Below, in pieces: positions 15,422 through 24,879 of a DNA stretch of 51,758 nt. Every line of letters begins with the position of its first letter. Within the stretch, counting starts at the first letter, position 1. Source of the DNA: Deltaproteobacteria bacterium (GTDB lineage: Bacteria > Desulfobacterota > DSM-4660 > Desulfatiglandales > HGW-15); NCBI GenBank assembly GCA_020060215.1, contig JAGVAP010000139.1, positions 1 through 51,758 of the forward strand, in the 5' to 3' direction. Made by a program: the position numbers and the translations under genes. The notes beneath the pieces are model-generated. The model saw only the letters and a list, made by a program, of their open reading frames with translations, was not told the DNA's origin and searched no databases.

Positions 15422-15652
15422 CTACGCTCGAACATTCGTCATTGGCCGCCGGGCACTTGTCATGTGTGTCCGAAAGTCCATCTCTCTCGTATTTCCACCG
15501 ATCCGCGGGAGGCGCCAACCCTCGACCAAAGGGACAGAGGACACAGGACCCATGACAAGTGACAGCTCCTGCTTCGGAAGGGTAGGGGGCCCCTTCTTGC
15601 CGCAGCCGGGCGCAAACAGGAACAGCAGGAGCAGGAGGGCGGCCAGGGCCAC
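15422..15652 (-). CDS. lptM: Small lipoprotein, LptM (YifL)-like
   Basis: About 76 aa: a hydrophobic leader (VALAALLLLLFLFAPG) followed by the lipobox Cys and CGKKGPP, the conserved LptM/YifL pattern. LptM assists assembly of the LPS translocon LptDE in E. coli. Gene order argH-lptM-lysA-dapF matches the lppL-lysA-dapF order of pseudomonads and supports the call. The start is uncertain: a GTG at 15652 has no close ribosome site, whereas a CTG at 15667 overlaps the argH stop and has GGGAG eight bases upstream. It is easily missed because another frame covers the same bases. Confidence 0.8.
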   Translation of the reverse strand: MALAALLLLLFLFAPGCGKKGPPTLPKQELSLVMGPVSSVPLVEGWRLPRIGGNTREMDFRTHMTSARRPMTNVRA

Positions 15653-15663
15653 ACGGATCGGAT

Positions 15664-17043
15664 TCAGATTCCGAGCTCCCTTTTTGCCTTCTCCAGCCCG
15701 TCCCTCACGGCGCCCGGTCCCGTTCCTCCGGGCAGCTCCCTTCGCTTTACGCAATGCAGCGGGTCCAGCCATTCGTAGACATCCTTCTCGATCGAATCTG
15801 AGAAACCCCTCATCTCCTCGAGGGTGAGCTCCCCCAGTTCCTTCTTCCCCTCCATGGCGAAGAGCACCATCTTCCCGACCGTCTCGTGGGCCTGCCGGAA
15901 AGGGACCCCCTTCCGGGCCAGGTAATCCGCCAGGTCGGTCGCGGCCAGATACCCCTGGTCCACGCCCTTCCTCATCGATTCCCTGTTGAAGGCAACCGCC
16001 TGGAGCAGCCGGGTGAGCACGGACAAACATTGCTCCATCGTCTCCACGGTGTCGAAGACGGCTTCCTTGTCCTCCTGCAGGTCCTTGTTATAGGTCATCG
16101 GAAGGCCCTTCATGGTGGTGAGGAGCCCCATGAGGTGGCCGAAGATCCTTCCGGTCTTGCCCCGAACGAGCTCCGGGATGTCCGGGTTCTTCTTCTGGGG
16201 CATGATGCTGCTCCCCGTGCAGAGCTCATCGGGCAGGATGGCGAAGCCGAATTCCTGAGAGGACCAGATCACGAGCTCCTCGCACAGACGGCTCAGGTGC
16301 ATGATCAGCAGGGAGGAGGCAAAGAGAAACTCCGCCACAAAGTCCCGATCGCTCACCGCATCCATACTGTTGGCCGATATCTCCCGGAAGCCGAGCTCCG
16401 CGGCGACCATTTCGCGGTCCAGGTCAAAGGTAGAGCCGGCGAGGGCCGCGCTTCCAAGGGGGAGGACATTCACCCTCCTGTAATTCTCCCGGAGCCTTTC
16501 CCTGTCCCTCTTGAGCATCTCATAATAGGCCATGAGGTGGTGCGAAAGGAGTACCGGCTGTGCCCGCTGCAGATGCGTATAGCCGGGCATGACGACCTCG
16601 ATCTCCTCTTCCGCCCGGCGGACGAGAACCCTCTGCATCTCTTGGACCAGGGACTCCAGTCGCTGGATCGCCTCCTTCATATACATGCGCAGATCCAGGG
16701 CGACCTGGTCGTTGCGGCTCCTTCCCGTGTGAAGCTTTTCGCCGGCCGGGCCGATCCTCTCGACCAGCATCTTCTCCACCAGGCTGTGGATATCCTCGAA
16801 CGCATCGCTGAAGATGAACCCCTCCCCATCCATCTCCGCCTTGATCTGCTTCAGCCCGTCCTGGATCCGTGCGGCTTCTTCGCCGCTGATGATCCCCTGC
16901 TTTGCGAGCATCCGGCAATGGGCCATGCTGCCGGCAATGTCCTGGGCATACAGCCTTCGGTCGAAAGGCAGCGACGCGTTGAAGCGATTCAGGATCTCTT
17001 CCGGCCCTTTTTGAAAACGGCCTCCCCACACCTTCTCGGTCAT
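15664..17043 (-). CDS. argH: Argininosuccinate lyase
   Basis: 459 aa, fumarase/aspartase superfamily. The signature [12 protein letters not shown], the N-terminal [18 protein letters not shown], and [11 protein letters not shown] with the catalytic His are all present. It splits argininosuccinate into arginine and fumarate. The start overlaps the argG stop by four bases (ATGA), so the two are translationally coupled. Confidence 0.97.
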   Translation of the reverse strand: MTEKVWGGRFQKGPEEILNRFNASLPFDRRLYAQDIAGSMAHCRMLAKQGIISGEEAARIQDGLKQIKAEMDGEGFIFSDAFEDIHSLVEKMLVERIGPAGEKLHTGRSRNDQVALDLRMYMKEAIQRLESLVQEMQRVLVRRAEEEIEVVMPGYTHLQRAQPVLLSHHLMAYYEMLKRDRERLRENYRRVNVLPLGSAALAGSTFDLDREMVAAELGFREISANSMDAVSDRDFVAEFLFASSLLIMHLSRLCEELVIWSSQEFGFAILPDELCTGSSIMPQKKNPDIPELVRGKTGRIFGHLMGLLTTMKGLPMTYNKDLQEDKEAVFDTVETMEQCLSVLTRLLQAVAFNRESMRKGVDQGYLAATDLADYLARKGVPFRQAHETVGKMVLFAMEGKKELGELTLEEMRGFSDSIEKDVYEWLDPLHCVKRRELPGGTGPGAVRDGLEKAKRELGI

Positions 17044-18248
17044 CTTCCTCTTCCCACCAGGCCGGCTATCCGGAGGCGGAGGGCATTCAACCGGATGAAT
17101 CCCTCGGCGTCCTTCTGGTTGTACACCTCGTCCCCCTCGAATGTCGCCAGTTCGGGATCGTAGAGGGATTTCTCGGATTTCCTCCCGATCACGGTGCAGT
17201 TGCCCTTGTAAAGCTTCAGCCTCACCACACCCGTCACGTTCGCCTGCGCCTCGTCCATTAGGGTCTGGAGCATGCGCCTCTCCGGGGAGAACCAGTATCC
17301 ATAGTAGATCATCTCGGCATAACGGGGAACCATGGAATCCCGGATATGGAGCACCTCCCGATCCATGGTGATGGACTCCATGGCAAGATGGGCGATCCTC
17401 AGGATGGTTCCACCCGGGGTCTCATAGACGCCCCTGGACTTCATGCCCACATAGCGATTCTCCACGATGTCGAGCCTGCCGATGCCGTTCTTTCCGCCGG
17501 CGACATTCAATCGGCCGAGGAGGGTCGCGGGGGAGAGACTCTCCCCGTCCAATGCAACCGCATCCCCCTTCTCAAAGGCGACCTCGATCACGGTGGGCTT
17601 CTCCGGCGCCTTCTCGGGGCTGGTGGAGAGGACGAACATGTCTTCCGGCGGCTCCAACCAGGGATCTTCCAGGATCCCGCCCTCGAAGCTGATGTGGAGC
17701 AGGTTTCTGTCGCTGGAATAAGGCTTCTCCTTGGTCACCGGGACGGGGATCTTCTTCTCCCGGGCATAACGGATCAGGTCCTCCCTTCCCTTGAACTCCC
17801 AGATCCTCCAGGGGGCGATGATCTTCAGGCCGGGATCCAGGGCCATGCAGGTCATCTCAAAACGGACCTGATCGTTGCCCTTTCCGGTGGCCCCGTGGCT
17901 GACCGCGTCCGCGCCCTTTTCCCTGGCCACCTCCACCTGCCTCTTCGCGATGAGGGGACGGGCAAGGGATGTCCCCAGGAGGTACCCCGACTCATACACG
18001 GCATTCGCCCTGAAGGCGGGCCATACATAATCCCGGACGAACTCCTCCTGAAGATCCTCTACCACCGCTTCGGACGCCCCGGTGGCCATGGCCTTCTCTC
18101 TAATGGAGTCCGCCTCGTCTCCCTGCCCCAGATCGGCGGAATAGGTCACCACCGGACACCGGTACCTCTCCCGGAGCCAGAGAAGGATCACGGAGGTGTC
18201 GAGACCCCCCGAATATGCAAGCACGATCTTCCTCACCTTGTCAGACAC
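17040..18248 (-). CDS. argG: Argininosuccinate synthase
   Basis: 402 aa from a GTG with GGAGG nine bases upstream. The PP-loop AYSGGLDTS lies near the N-terminus; [25 protein letters not shown] and the tetramerisation-type C-terminus are present. It joins citrulline and aspartate with ATP. It lies between argF (upstream, across a repeat) and argH. Confidence 0.97.
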   Translation of the reverse strand: MSDKVRKIVLAYSGGLDTSVILLWLRERYRCPVVTYSADLGQGDEADSIREKAMATGASEAVVEDLQEEFVRDYVWPAFRANAVYESGYLLGTSLARPLIAKRQVEVAREKGADAVSHGATGKGNDQVRFEMTCMALDPGLKIIAPWRIWEFKGREDLIRYAREKKIPVPVTKEKPYSSDRNLLHISFEGGILEDPWLEPPEDMFVLSTSPEKAPEKPTVIEVAFEKGDAVALDGESLSPATLLGRLNVAGGKNGIGRLDIVENRYVGMKSRGVYETPGGTILRIAHLAMESITMDREVLHIRDSMVPRYAEMIYYGYWFSPERRMLQTLMDEAQANVTGVVRLKLYKGNCTVIGRKSEKSLYDPELATFEGDEVYNQKDAEGFIRLNALRLRIAGLVGRGR

Positions 18249-18261
18249 AAACCGATTCCTC

Positions 18262-18466
18262 CGTTGATCATTAGTCGTGGGTCATTTATCACTTGTCACT
18301 TCCAGAAGAGTTGATCCTTTGGAGTTGGTCATTGGTCATGGGTCACTTGCAGAGAGAACGAAGGGCAACGGCGCGTGTTCATGACCCACGATCTCGCCGG
18401 TGTCGAAATGACTGATCAGGCAACGGTGACCAGGGACAAACGACTAATGCCCAATGATCAACTTCT
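18262..18466. repeat. Repeat cluster (GTCATTGGTCATGGGTCAC type) between argF and argG
   Basis: Variants of GTGACAAGTGATAAATGACC and ACCCATGACCAATGACC occur on the minus strand through this stretch, and GTTGATCATTAG (18263) faces CTAATGCCCAATGATCAAC (18444-18462). The right end enters argF and encodes its last residues and stop codon. No gene is seen in the gap. Confidence 0.6.
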
Positions 18467-19346
18467 CCAGCAGCGCCTGGTGCAGGTGCATCTTGTTTTC
18501 CGCCTGGTCGAACACGACCGAGTGGGGGCCGTCCAGCACCTCGGAGGTGATCTCTTCATCCCTGTGGGCCGGGAGGCAGTGCATGACCATGACCCCGGGG
18601 TTCGCCTGTTCCACCAGGCGCTTGTTGACCTGAAACCCTTTGAAGACGATCTTTCTCTGTTCCTGCTCCTTTTCCTGGCCCATGCTGGCCCAGACATCCG
18701 TGTTGATCACATCCGCTTTGGCCACGGCGGATTGCGGGTCCCCCACCACCTTGATATGGGGATGGCCGTTCCCCAGGACCTCGGCAAGGGGCCTGTACCC
18801 CGCAGGACAGGCCAGGGTAAGCTCAAACCCCAGGACCATGGCGGCATTGATCCACGAGTGGGCAACGTTATTCCCGTCCCCGACCCATGCAACCTTCATG
18901 CGGTCCAGGCTTCCCCGTTTCTCCTGAATGGTCATGAGATCGCTCAGGACCTGGCAGGGGTGATACCGGTCCGTGAGGGCGTTGATGACCGGGATCCTGG
19001 CCCACTTCGCCATCTCCTCCACCAGACTCTGCGAGTAGGTCCGAACAGCGAGCACATCGAGATACCTTGAAAGGACCTTGGCCGTATCCGCAGGGCTCTC
19101 ATCCCGGGAGAGCTGCGTGTCGAGCTTGTTCAGGAAGAGGCACTGCCCCCCCATCCTGAACATGGCCGTCTCGAAAGAGACGCGGGTCCGGGTGGAGGCC
19201 TTCTCGAACAAGAGGCCCAGCGTATAGCCTGAAAGCGTTCTTGGGGCCTGTCGTCCCAGCCTCTTCAGTTCGAGTGCCCTCTCGATGAGGGAGAGGATCT
19301 CCGATCGGTCCAGGTCGAGTATGCTCAAGAGGTCCTTTTTCATCAT
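18444..19346 (-). CDS. argF: Ornithine carbamoyltransferase
   Basis: 300 aa. The carbamoyl-phosphate site FEKASTRTRVSFE, the HPCQVLSDL region and the ornithine-binding HCLPAHRDEEI are intact. It makes citrulline from ornithine and carbamoyl phosphate. The start overlaps the argD stop. The last residues (LIIGH) come from an intergenic repeat, so the native C-terminus may have been replaced without loss of core motifs. Confidence 0.96.
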   Translation of the reverse strand: MMKKDLLSILDLDRSEILSLIERALELKRLGRQAPRTLSGYTLGLLFEKASTRTRVSFETAMFRMGGQCLFLNKLDTQLSRDESPADTAKVLSRYLDVLAVRTYSQSLVEEMAKWARIPVINALTDRYHPCQVLSDLMTIQEKRGSLDRMKVAWVGDGNNVAHSWINAAMVLGFELTLACPAGYRPLAEVLGNGHPHIKVVGDPQSAVAKADVINTDVWASMGQEKEQEQRKIVFKGFQVNKRLVEQANPGVMVMHCLPAHRDEEITSEVLDGPHSVVFDQAENKMHLHQALLEKLIIGH

Positions 19347-20527
19347 GCCCCCAGCGTTCCGTCCAGGGTTTCCACGAGACGGTCGATCTCCTGCTTCCCG
19401 ACGATGAGCGGTGGGACGAAACGGAGCACCTTGTCCTGAACGCAGTTGATGAGGAATCCCTTTTCCATGCAGGCGTCCACCACCGGAGCCCCAATGCGGT
19501 CGAGCTCCATCCCCAGGATGAGACCCACGCCCCTCACCTCACGGATGGATCCGTGTTTCCGCTGGAGTTCCTTCAGCCGCCCGAGGAAATAAGCGCCCAT
19601 TTCGCGGCAACGGTCGAGCCGTCCGTCCTGGAGGAGACTCTTCAGGACCGCAACGGAGACCGCCGTGACCAGGGGGGTCCCTCCGAATGTGGTCGCATGG
19701 CTTCCAGGACCGAAGACACCGGCCAGTTCCTCCACCGCAAGCATCGCCCCGATGGGCAGTCCGTTCCCGAGGGCCTTCGCAAGGGTCATGATATCCGGGT
19801 CCACTCCGTAATGCTGGTGGGCGAAAAGCCTGCCCGTCCGCCCCATTCCGGACTGGACCTCATCGAAGATCAGGAGCACCCCCCGGTCGCTGCAAAGCCT
19901 TCGGACCTCCTCCAGATACCCGGGGGAAGGGCAGATCACGCCCCCTTCGCCCTGAATCGGCTCCATGATGACGGCACAGACCGAATCGTCCAAGGCCCCC
20001 TTCAATGCCGCCGAATCATTAAAAGGCACGAAGCGGAACCCCTCCAGGAAAGGCTCGTACCCGATCTGGATCTTGCCCTGTCCGGTTGCGGAGAGCGTTC
20101 CCATGGTCCTCCCGTGAAAGGAGTTCACCATGGAAACGATCGTGAACCTGCCCGGGCCGAATTTCTCTTTCGAATACCTTCTTGCGAGCTTGATGGCCGC
20201 TTCGTTCGCCTCGGCGCCGCTGTTGCAGAAGAAGACGCGTCCGGCGAAGGAGTTTTCCACCAGGAGTCTCGCCAGTTCGATCTGGGGTTTGGTGTAGTAC
20301 AGGTTGGAGACATGGACCAGGATCCTGGCCTGCTCCGTCAGCGCCTCCGCCACCATGGGGGAGCTGTGTCCCAGTGCACAGACCGCGATCCCGGCCACGA
20401 AGTCCAGGTATTCCTTGCCCGATTCATCCCAGACCCGGCACCCTTCACCCCGGACCAGGGTGATGGGGAACCTCTTGTACGTGGGAAACATGTACTTGTC
20501 CGCAAGCTGAATAGTCTCTTTTTCCAT
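19343..20527 (-). CDS. argD: Acetylornithine aminotransferase
   Basis: 394 aa from MEKETIQLADKYMFPTYKR; AGGGA lies seven bases before that ATG. Fold-type I PLP aminotransferase: CNSGAEANEAAIKLAR, NSFHGRTMG, EPIQGEGG, FDEVQSGMGRTG and the PLP Lys in TLAKALGNG. It converts N-acetylglutamate semialdehyde to N-acetylornithine. Genes argC and argJ are not in the window, so the first steps must be encoded elsewhere. Confidence 0.95.
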   Translation of the reverse strand: MEKETIQLADKYMFPTYKRFPITLVRGEGCRVWDESGKEYLDFVAGIAVCALGHSSPMVAEALTEQARILVHVSNLYYTKPQIELARLLVENSFAGRVFFCNSGAEANEAAIKLARRYSKEKFGPGRFTIVSMVNSFHGRTMGTLSATGQGKIQIGYEPFLEGFRFVPFNDSAALKGALDDSVCAVIMEPIQGEGGVICPSPGYLEEVRRLCSDRGVLLIFDEVQSGMGRTGRLFAHQHYGVDPDIMTLAKALGNGLPIGAMLAVEELAGVFGPGSHATTFGGTPLVTAVSVAVLKSLLQDGRLDRCREMGAYFLGRLKELQRKHGSIREVRGVGLILGMELDRIGAPVVDACMEKGFLINCVQDKVLRFVPPLIVGKQEIDRLVETLDGTLGA

Positions 20528-20543
20528 ACCTTCTTCCCTAATT

Positions 20544-20646
20544 GAATGTCCAAGGTCCAATGTAGGACACGAAGTGAAAACCGTCTTCGTTCCTACTTGC
20601 CGTTCGCTTCATCTGTTGGACGTTCTTCACTCTGCATTGGACATTC
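20544..20646. repeat. Repeat (GAATGTCCAATG type) between argB and argD
   Basis: GAATGTCCAAGGTCCAATG (20544-20562) faces TGCATTGGACATTC (20633-20646), an imperfect palindrome occupying the gap. Similar sequence recurs at 28018-28205 and around 27606-27665. The right end abuts the argB stop. Confidence 0.65.
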
Positions 20647-21531
20647 CTATGGCACGATTTCGGTTCCGACTCCGCCTTTCGTGAAGATCTCCAGCAGCAG
20701 TGCATGCTCCTTCCGGCCGTCGAGGATGTGGGCCTTCTTCACCCCGCCTTTCAACGCGTCCACACAGCAGTTCAGCTTGGGGATCATCCCGCCTTTGACG
20801 GTTCCGTTGTCGACGAGGCCGGGGATCTCGTCCATGCGGATGGTGGAGATCAGGTTGCCCTCTGGGTCGAGGACCCCCTCCGTATCCGTCAGGAGGATCA
20901 GCTTCCGCGCCTTCAGCGAGGATGCGACACGGCCCGCCACGAGATCGGCGTTGATGTTGTACGTCTCCCCGCCTTTTCCCGCTCCCACCGGAGAGATCAC
21001 GGGTATGAACTGGCTCGCCAGGAGACTGGCCACAAGAGTGTTGTTGACCGAAGTGATCTCCCCGACCATGCCGATATCGATGATCTCCGGGGGCTGGTCA
21101 TTCCCCCTTTTCCGCACGTACTTCATCTTCTTCGCGGTGAGGAGCTGTCCATCCTTCCCGGAGAGGCCGACGGCTCTCCCCCCATTCTGGTTGATGAGGC
21201 TGACGATCTCCTTGTTGACCTTGCCGACGAGCACCATTTCCACCACATCCATGGTCTGTTTGTCGGTGACCCTCATCCCGTCCACAAACTCCGACTCGAT
21301 GGAGAGCCTCTTGAGGAAGCTCCCGATCTGCGGCCCGCCCCCGTGTACGACGATCGGATTCAGCCCCACGGTCTTCATCAGGATCATGTCCAGGGCGAAG
21401 GATTTCTTCAGTTGCTCGTCCACCATGGCGTGGCCGCCGTACTTGACCACGATGACCGCGTCCTGGAAACGCCGGATGTACGGCAACGCCTCGATCAGTA
21501 TCCTCGCCCTGTTTGCAAGATCCTCGCCCAT
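20647..21531 (-). CDS. argB: Acetylglutamate kinase
   Basis: 294 aa from the ATG at 21531 (GAAGG five bases upstream); a TTG at 21543 would add four residues. Amino-acid kinase fold: [18 protein letters not shown], the nucleotide-binding [10 protein letters not shown] and VKGGMIPKL. It phosphorylates N-acetylglutamate. This enzyme type is often feedback-inhibited by arginine; the N-terminal helix ([17 protein letters not shown]) typical of arginine-sensitive forms is present, so inhibition is plausible. Confidence 0.96.
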   Translation of the reverse strand: MGEDLANRARILIEALPYIRRFQDAVIVVKYGGHAMVDEQLKKSFALDMILMKTVGLNPIVVHGGGPQIGSFLKRLSIESEFVDGMRVTDKQTMDVVEMVLVGKVNKEIVSLINQNGGRAVGLSGKDGQLLTAKKMKYVRKRGNDQPPEIIDIGMVGEITSVNNTLVASLLASQFIPVISPVGAGKGGETYNINADLVAGRVASSLKARKLILLTDTEGVLDPEGNLISTIRMDEIPGLVDNGTVKGGMIPKLNCCVDALKGGVKKAHILDGRKEHALLLEIFTKGGVGTEIVP

Positions 21532-21607
21532 CAATACCTTCAACTCCCTTTCACCGCCAAGGTCTCCTTGACCCTGGACCTTTGGACCTGCTTGACCTTC
21601 AGTGCCC

Positions 21608-23014
21608 CTAAAGGATGTACCTGCTAAGATTCTGATCCTCCAGGATGTCCTTCAGCTTGTCCGTGACATAGGCCTGATCGATGACGACCCTCTTCGCCTC
21701 CATATCCGGCGCATTGAAGGAGACGTCCTCCAGCAGCTTTTCCATGACCGTGTGGAGTCTCCTGGCGCCGATGTTCTCCATCCGCTCGTTCACCAGATCG
21801 GCGAGGCGGGCGATCTCCAGGATGGCCGACTCCTCGAAAATCAGCACCACCCCTTCCGTCTCCAGGAGGGCCCTGTACTGCGTGATCAGGGCGTTCTTGG
21901 GCTCCTTCAGGATCCGCACGAAGTCCTCCATGGAGAGGGAGTTCAGTTCCACCCTGATCGGGAATCTACCCTGCAACTCCGGCAGGAGATCCGCGGGCTT
22001 GCTGAGATTGAAGGCCCCCGCTGCGATGAAGAGGATGTGATCGGTCCTGATCATCCCGTACTTCGTGGTCACCGTCGACCCCTCCACGATGGGGAGGAGA
22101 TCGCGCTGAACCCCCTCGCGCGAGACATCCGGGCCGTACTTGTGCTCCGACCCTGCGATCTTGTCCAGCTCGTCGAGGAAGATGATGCCGTTCTGCTCCG
22201 TCATGCGGACCGCTTCCTCGATGACGTGGTCCATGTCGATCAGCTTCTGAGACTCTTCCTGGATCAGGATCTCCATGGCCTCGGGGATCTTCACCCGCCG
22301 CTTCTTCTTCCGGGCGGGAAAGAGGTTCCCGAACATCTCCTTGATGTTGAATTCCATCTCCTCCAGACCCGCACCGGTGAAGACCTCGACCATCGGAGGC
22401 CCCTTGCTGGTGGTCTCGAGCTCCACATACCGGCCGTCCAGCTTCCCTCCCCGGAGGAGACGGCGAAGCTTTTCTCTGGTGGAATCGCCTTCCAGCTTGT
22501 CGGCCCTCACCACCTCGAGGACCTTTTCCTTGTCTCCTTCATCCCCTTCCCGGGACTCTTCCTTCTTCTTGGGGAGGAGGATGTCCAGGAGCTTCTCCTC
22601 GGCGAGCTCGCGCGCCTTGAACTTGACCTTTTCCTGCTCCTCCTTCTTGGCCATGTTCACGGCCAGCTCCGTCAGATCCCGGATCATGGACTCCACATCG
22701 CGGCCGACGTATCCGACCTCGGTGAACTTGGTGGCCTCCACCTTCAGGAAGGGGGACTTGGCCAGGCGTGCGATGCGCCGGGCAATTTCGGTCTTGCCGA
22801 CCCCTGTGGGGCCGATCATGATGATGTTTTTCGGCGCGATCTCGTCGCGCAGATCCCGGGGGACCTGCTGCCTTCGCCACCGGTTCCGCAGCGCAATGGC
22901 CACAGAGCGCTTGGCCTGATCCTGGCCGATGATGTACTTGTCCAGTTCGGCCACGATCTCTCTCGGCGTCAGGATCTTCATCAGATGATCGGAATGGATC
23001 AGTCCCTTATCCAT
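21608..23014 (-). CDS. hslU: ATP-dependent protease ATPase subunit HslU
   Basis: 468 aa. AAA+ unfoldase of the HslVU protease: N-terminal [20 protein letters not shown], Walker [10 protein letters not shown], pore motif GYVGRD, Walker [11 protein letters not shown], and the C-terminal end (NLSRYIL) that docks into HslV. The middle I-domain is rich in Lys and Glu. The ATG at 23014 has AAGGGG five bases upstream, and the hslV stop overlaps the GTG just before it. Confidence 0.97.
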   Translation of the reverse strand: MDKGLIHSDHLMKILTPREIVAELDKYIIGQDQAKRSVAIALRNRWRRQQVPRDLRDEIAPKNIIMIGPTGVGKTEIARRIARLAKSPFLKVEATKFTEVGYVGRDVESMIRDLTELAVNMAKKEEQEKVKFKARELAEEKLLDILLPKKKEESREGDEGDKEKVLEVVRADKLEGDSTREKLRRLLRGGKLDGRYVELETTSKGPPMVEVFTGAGLEEMEFNIKEMFGNLFPARKKKRRVKIPEAMEILIQEESQKLIDMDHVIEEAVRMTEQNGIIFLDELDKIAGSEHKYGPDVSREGVQRDLLPIVEGSTVTTKYGMIRTDHILFIAAGAFNLSKPADLLPELQGRFPIRVELNSLSMEDFVRILKEPKNALITQYRALLETEGVVLIFEESAILEIARLADLVNERMENIGARRLHTVMEKLLEDVSFNAPDMEAKRVVIDQAYVTDKLKDILEDQNLSRYIL

Positions 23015-23016
23015 CC

Positions 23017-23568
23017 TCACCCCTTCTCGCCGATTTCATGGATGACGATCTGATCATTCGTGTAGAGACAGATAGAGGCCGTGATCATCATGGCTTCTCT
23101 GGCGACGGCCGAGGCATCGAGGTTCGAATGGGCGACCAGGGCCCTTGCCGCAGCAAGGGCGTAGGGGCCCCCGGATCCTATGGCGGCCACGGACTCGTCG
23201 GGTTCGATGATCTCCCCGTTTCCGGAGATGATCAGGGTATGGTCCATATCCATGGCCAGGACCAGGGCCTCCAGCTTCCTCAGGATCTTGTCGGTGCGCC
23301 AGTCCTTGGCAAGCTCCACGGCGGCCCTGGTCAGATTGCCCTTGAACTTCTCGAGCTTCCCTTCGAGTCTCTCGAAGAGGTTGAATGCGTCCGCCGCGGC
23401 CCCTGCAAACCCGACGAGCACGGTCCCCTTGTGGGCAAATCGCACCTTCTGGGCCCGGTGCTTCATGATGGTCTCGCCGAGGCTTACCTGCCCGTCCCCC
23501 GCCATTACCGCCCTGCCGTCCTTCCGCACCGCAAGGATGGTGGTGGATCTGATCTTTTCATGCTTCAT
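23017..23568 (-). CDS. hslV: ATP-dependent protease subunit HslV
   Basis: 183 aa from [18 protein letters not shown]; a longer frame reaches into the xerC gene and is rejected. The threonine protease N-terminus [10 protein letters not shown] follows an eight-residue propeptide, as in many non-enteric HslV. GDGQVSLG and [11 protein letters not shown] are present. It is the peptidase partner of HslU. It lies 46 bases downstream of xerC. Confidence 0.96.
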   Translation of the reverse strand: MKHEKIRSTTILAVRKDGRAVMAGDGQVSLGETIMKHRAQKVRFAHKGTVLVGFAGAAADAFNLFERLEGKLEKFKGNLTRAAVELAKDWRTDKILRKLEALVLAMDMDHTLIISGNGEIIEPDESVAAIGSGGPYALAAARALVAHSNLDASAVAREAMMITASICLYTNDQIVIHEIGEKG

Positions 23569-23614
23569 TTCCAGATCTCTGTTCCTTCCGCATTCCGCCT
23601 TCCCACATCCTTTC

Positions 23615-24520
23615 TCACTTCCTGGGGTGTGCCTTGTCATAGACCTCCATCAGACGATCGAGGCTCACGTGCGTGTACCTCTGGGTGGTCGACAGGCTGG
23701 CATGACCCAGCAGCTCCTGTACGGCCCTGAGATCGGCCCCCCCGTCCATCATGTGGGTGGCAAAGGTGTGCCTCAGCGAATGGGGACTGATCCCCATCAT
23801 CAAACCCACCTTCAGTCCATACTTCTTGACGATGTTCCCGATACTCCTGGTGGTGAGACGACCTCCCCGTCCATTCATGAAGACCGGCAGTTTGCCGGGC
23901 CGCTGCGCTCTCCTCAGGCTTCGAGTCGCGTCCAGATAGTCCCTCAGGACGGAGACGGCCTTCCTGCCTACCGGAACGACCCTCTCCTTGTTCCGCTTGC
24001 CCAGTACCCGGATCAACCGCTGATCGAGGTCCACACGGTCCACGTTCAACCCTGCCAACTCGCTCACCCGCAACCCGGTGGAGTAGAGCAGCTCCAGGAT
24101 CGCGAGGTCGCGAAGGCCAAGAGGGGTCCCGCGGTCCGGTCCCTCCAGGAGTCCGAACATCTGGTCCACAGGAAGATAGGCCGGAATCGTTTTTTCCTGC
24201 CTGGGGGTCGAAACGGTTGCCGCGGGATTGCGGTCGGCATAGCCGCTCTTCTCTGCAAATGCATAAAAGGAACGGATGGCCGAGAGTCTCCTTGCAATCG
24301 TACTCCGCTTGTACTCCTGGTACAGGCGCCCCAGGTATTGCCGGATCCGGAGCGGGTCCACCCGTCCCAGGTCCTCCAGGCTGCGATCCTCCCCGTCCGA
24401 AGAGAGGAACTGCAGAAAGTCGTTGAGGTCGACCCGGTAGCTCCGCAGGGTGTGAAGGGAGTAACCCTTCCGGGCTCGGAGATAGGTGATGAATTCTTCT
24501 ATATGTTCAGGGCGGAGCAT
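23615..24520 (-). CDS. xerC: Site-specific tyrosine recombinase XerC
   Basis: 301 aa from [10 protein letters not shown]. The core-binding domain occupies about 5-90 and the catalytic domain follows, with Arg in TGLRVSEL, Lys in [32 protein letters not shown] with the nucleophile Tyr. It resolves chromosome dimers at dif with XerD. XerC rather than XerD is inferred from the xerC-hslVU gene order seen in many bacteria. It is the first gene of the long leftward run. Confidence 0.88.
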   Translation of the reverse strand: MLRPEHIEEFITYLRARKGYSLHTLRSYRVDLNDFLQFLSSDGEDRSLEDLGRVDPLRIRQYLGRLYQEYKRSTIARRLSAIRSFYAFAEKSGYADRNPAATVSTPRQEKTIPAYLPVDQMFGLLEGPDRGTPLGLRDLAILELLYSTGLRVSELAGLNVDRVDLDQRLIRVLGKRNKERVVPVGRKAVSVLRDYLDATRSLRRAQRPGKLPVFMNGRGGRLTTRSIGNIVKKYGLKVGLMMGISPHSLRHTFATHMMDGGADLRAVQELLGHASLSTTQRYTHVSLDRLMEVYDKAHPRK

Positions 24521-24546
24521 GATGGAGACGGCCCCCAATACCGGAA

Positions 24547-24575
24547 AAGATATTTAAATAACATACCTTGATCAA
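24547..24575 (-). promoter_or_regulatory. Candidate promoter of the xerC-hslVU-arg run
   Basis: TTGATC, a 17-base spacer and TATCTT on the minus strand. The predicted transcript would begin about 20 bases before the xerC ATG. The match is moderate, but this is the only AT-rich stretch before the long leftward run. Confidence 0.35.
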
Positions 24576-24688
24576 TTGGCAATGAAAAAATAATGTCTGA
24601 TAAGGGCTTGGGCGGCCTTGCGGTGAAGGCGGCGCGTCGATGCAAAGGCCAAACCTTTCAGGTGGACCGCCGCTGTCTCATTCTTGGC

Positions 24689-24716
24689 TTGACTTTGCAT
24701 TTCGTATTGATATAGT
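24689..24716 (+). promoter_or_regulatory. Promoter of the EF-G paralogue gene
   Basis: TTGACT (24689-24694), a 16-base spacer and TATAGT (24711-24716): a good sigma-70-type match. It leaves a leader of about 155 bases before the ATG at 24880. The divergent xerC promoter lies about 115 bp to the left. The 359-base gap has no other supported gene. Confidence 0.6.
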
Positions 24717-24879
24717 TATTCTTTTCGGCAGCATAGGAGAACCTTCCAGAATCCATCACGCCAATCCAGGGTTCTCGGTCTGCCCGCTCAGGGAGAATTT
24801 TGCCCGACCAGTCCGGGATCGGTGATCCCTTCCCATTCCCTGTCGAGCCCCCTAAAGAATCTTCTGGAAAGGAATCAGT

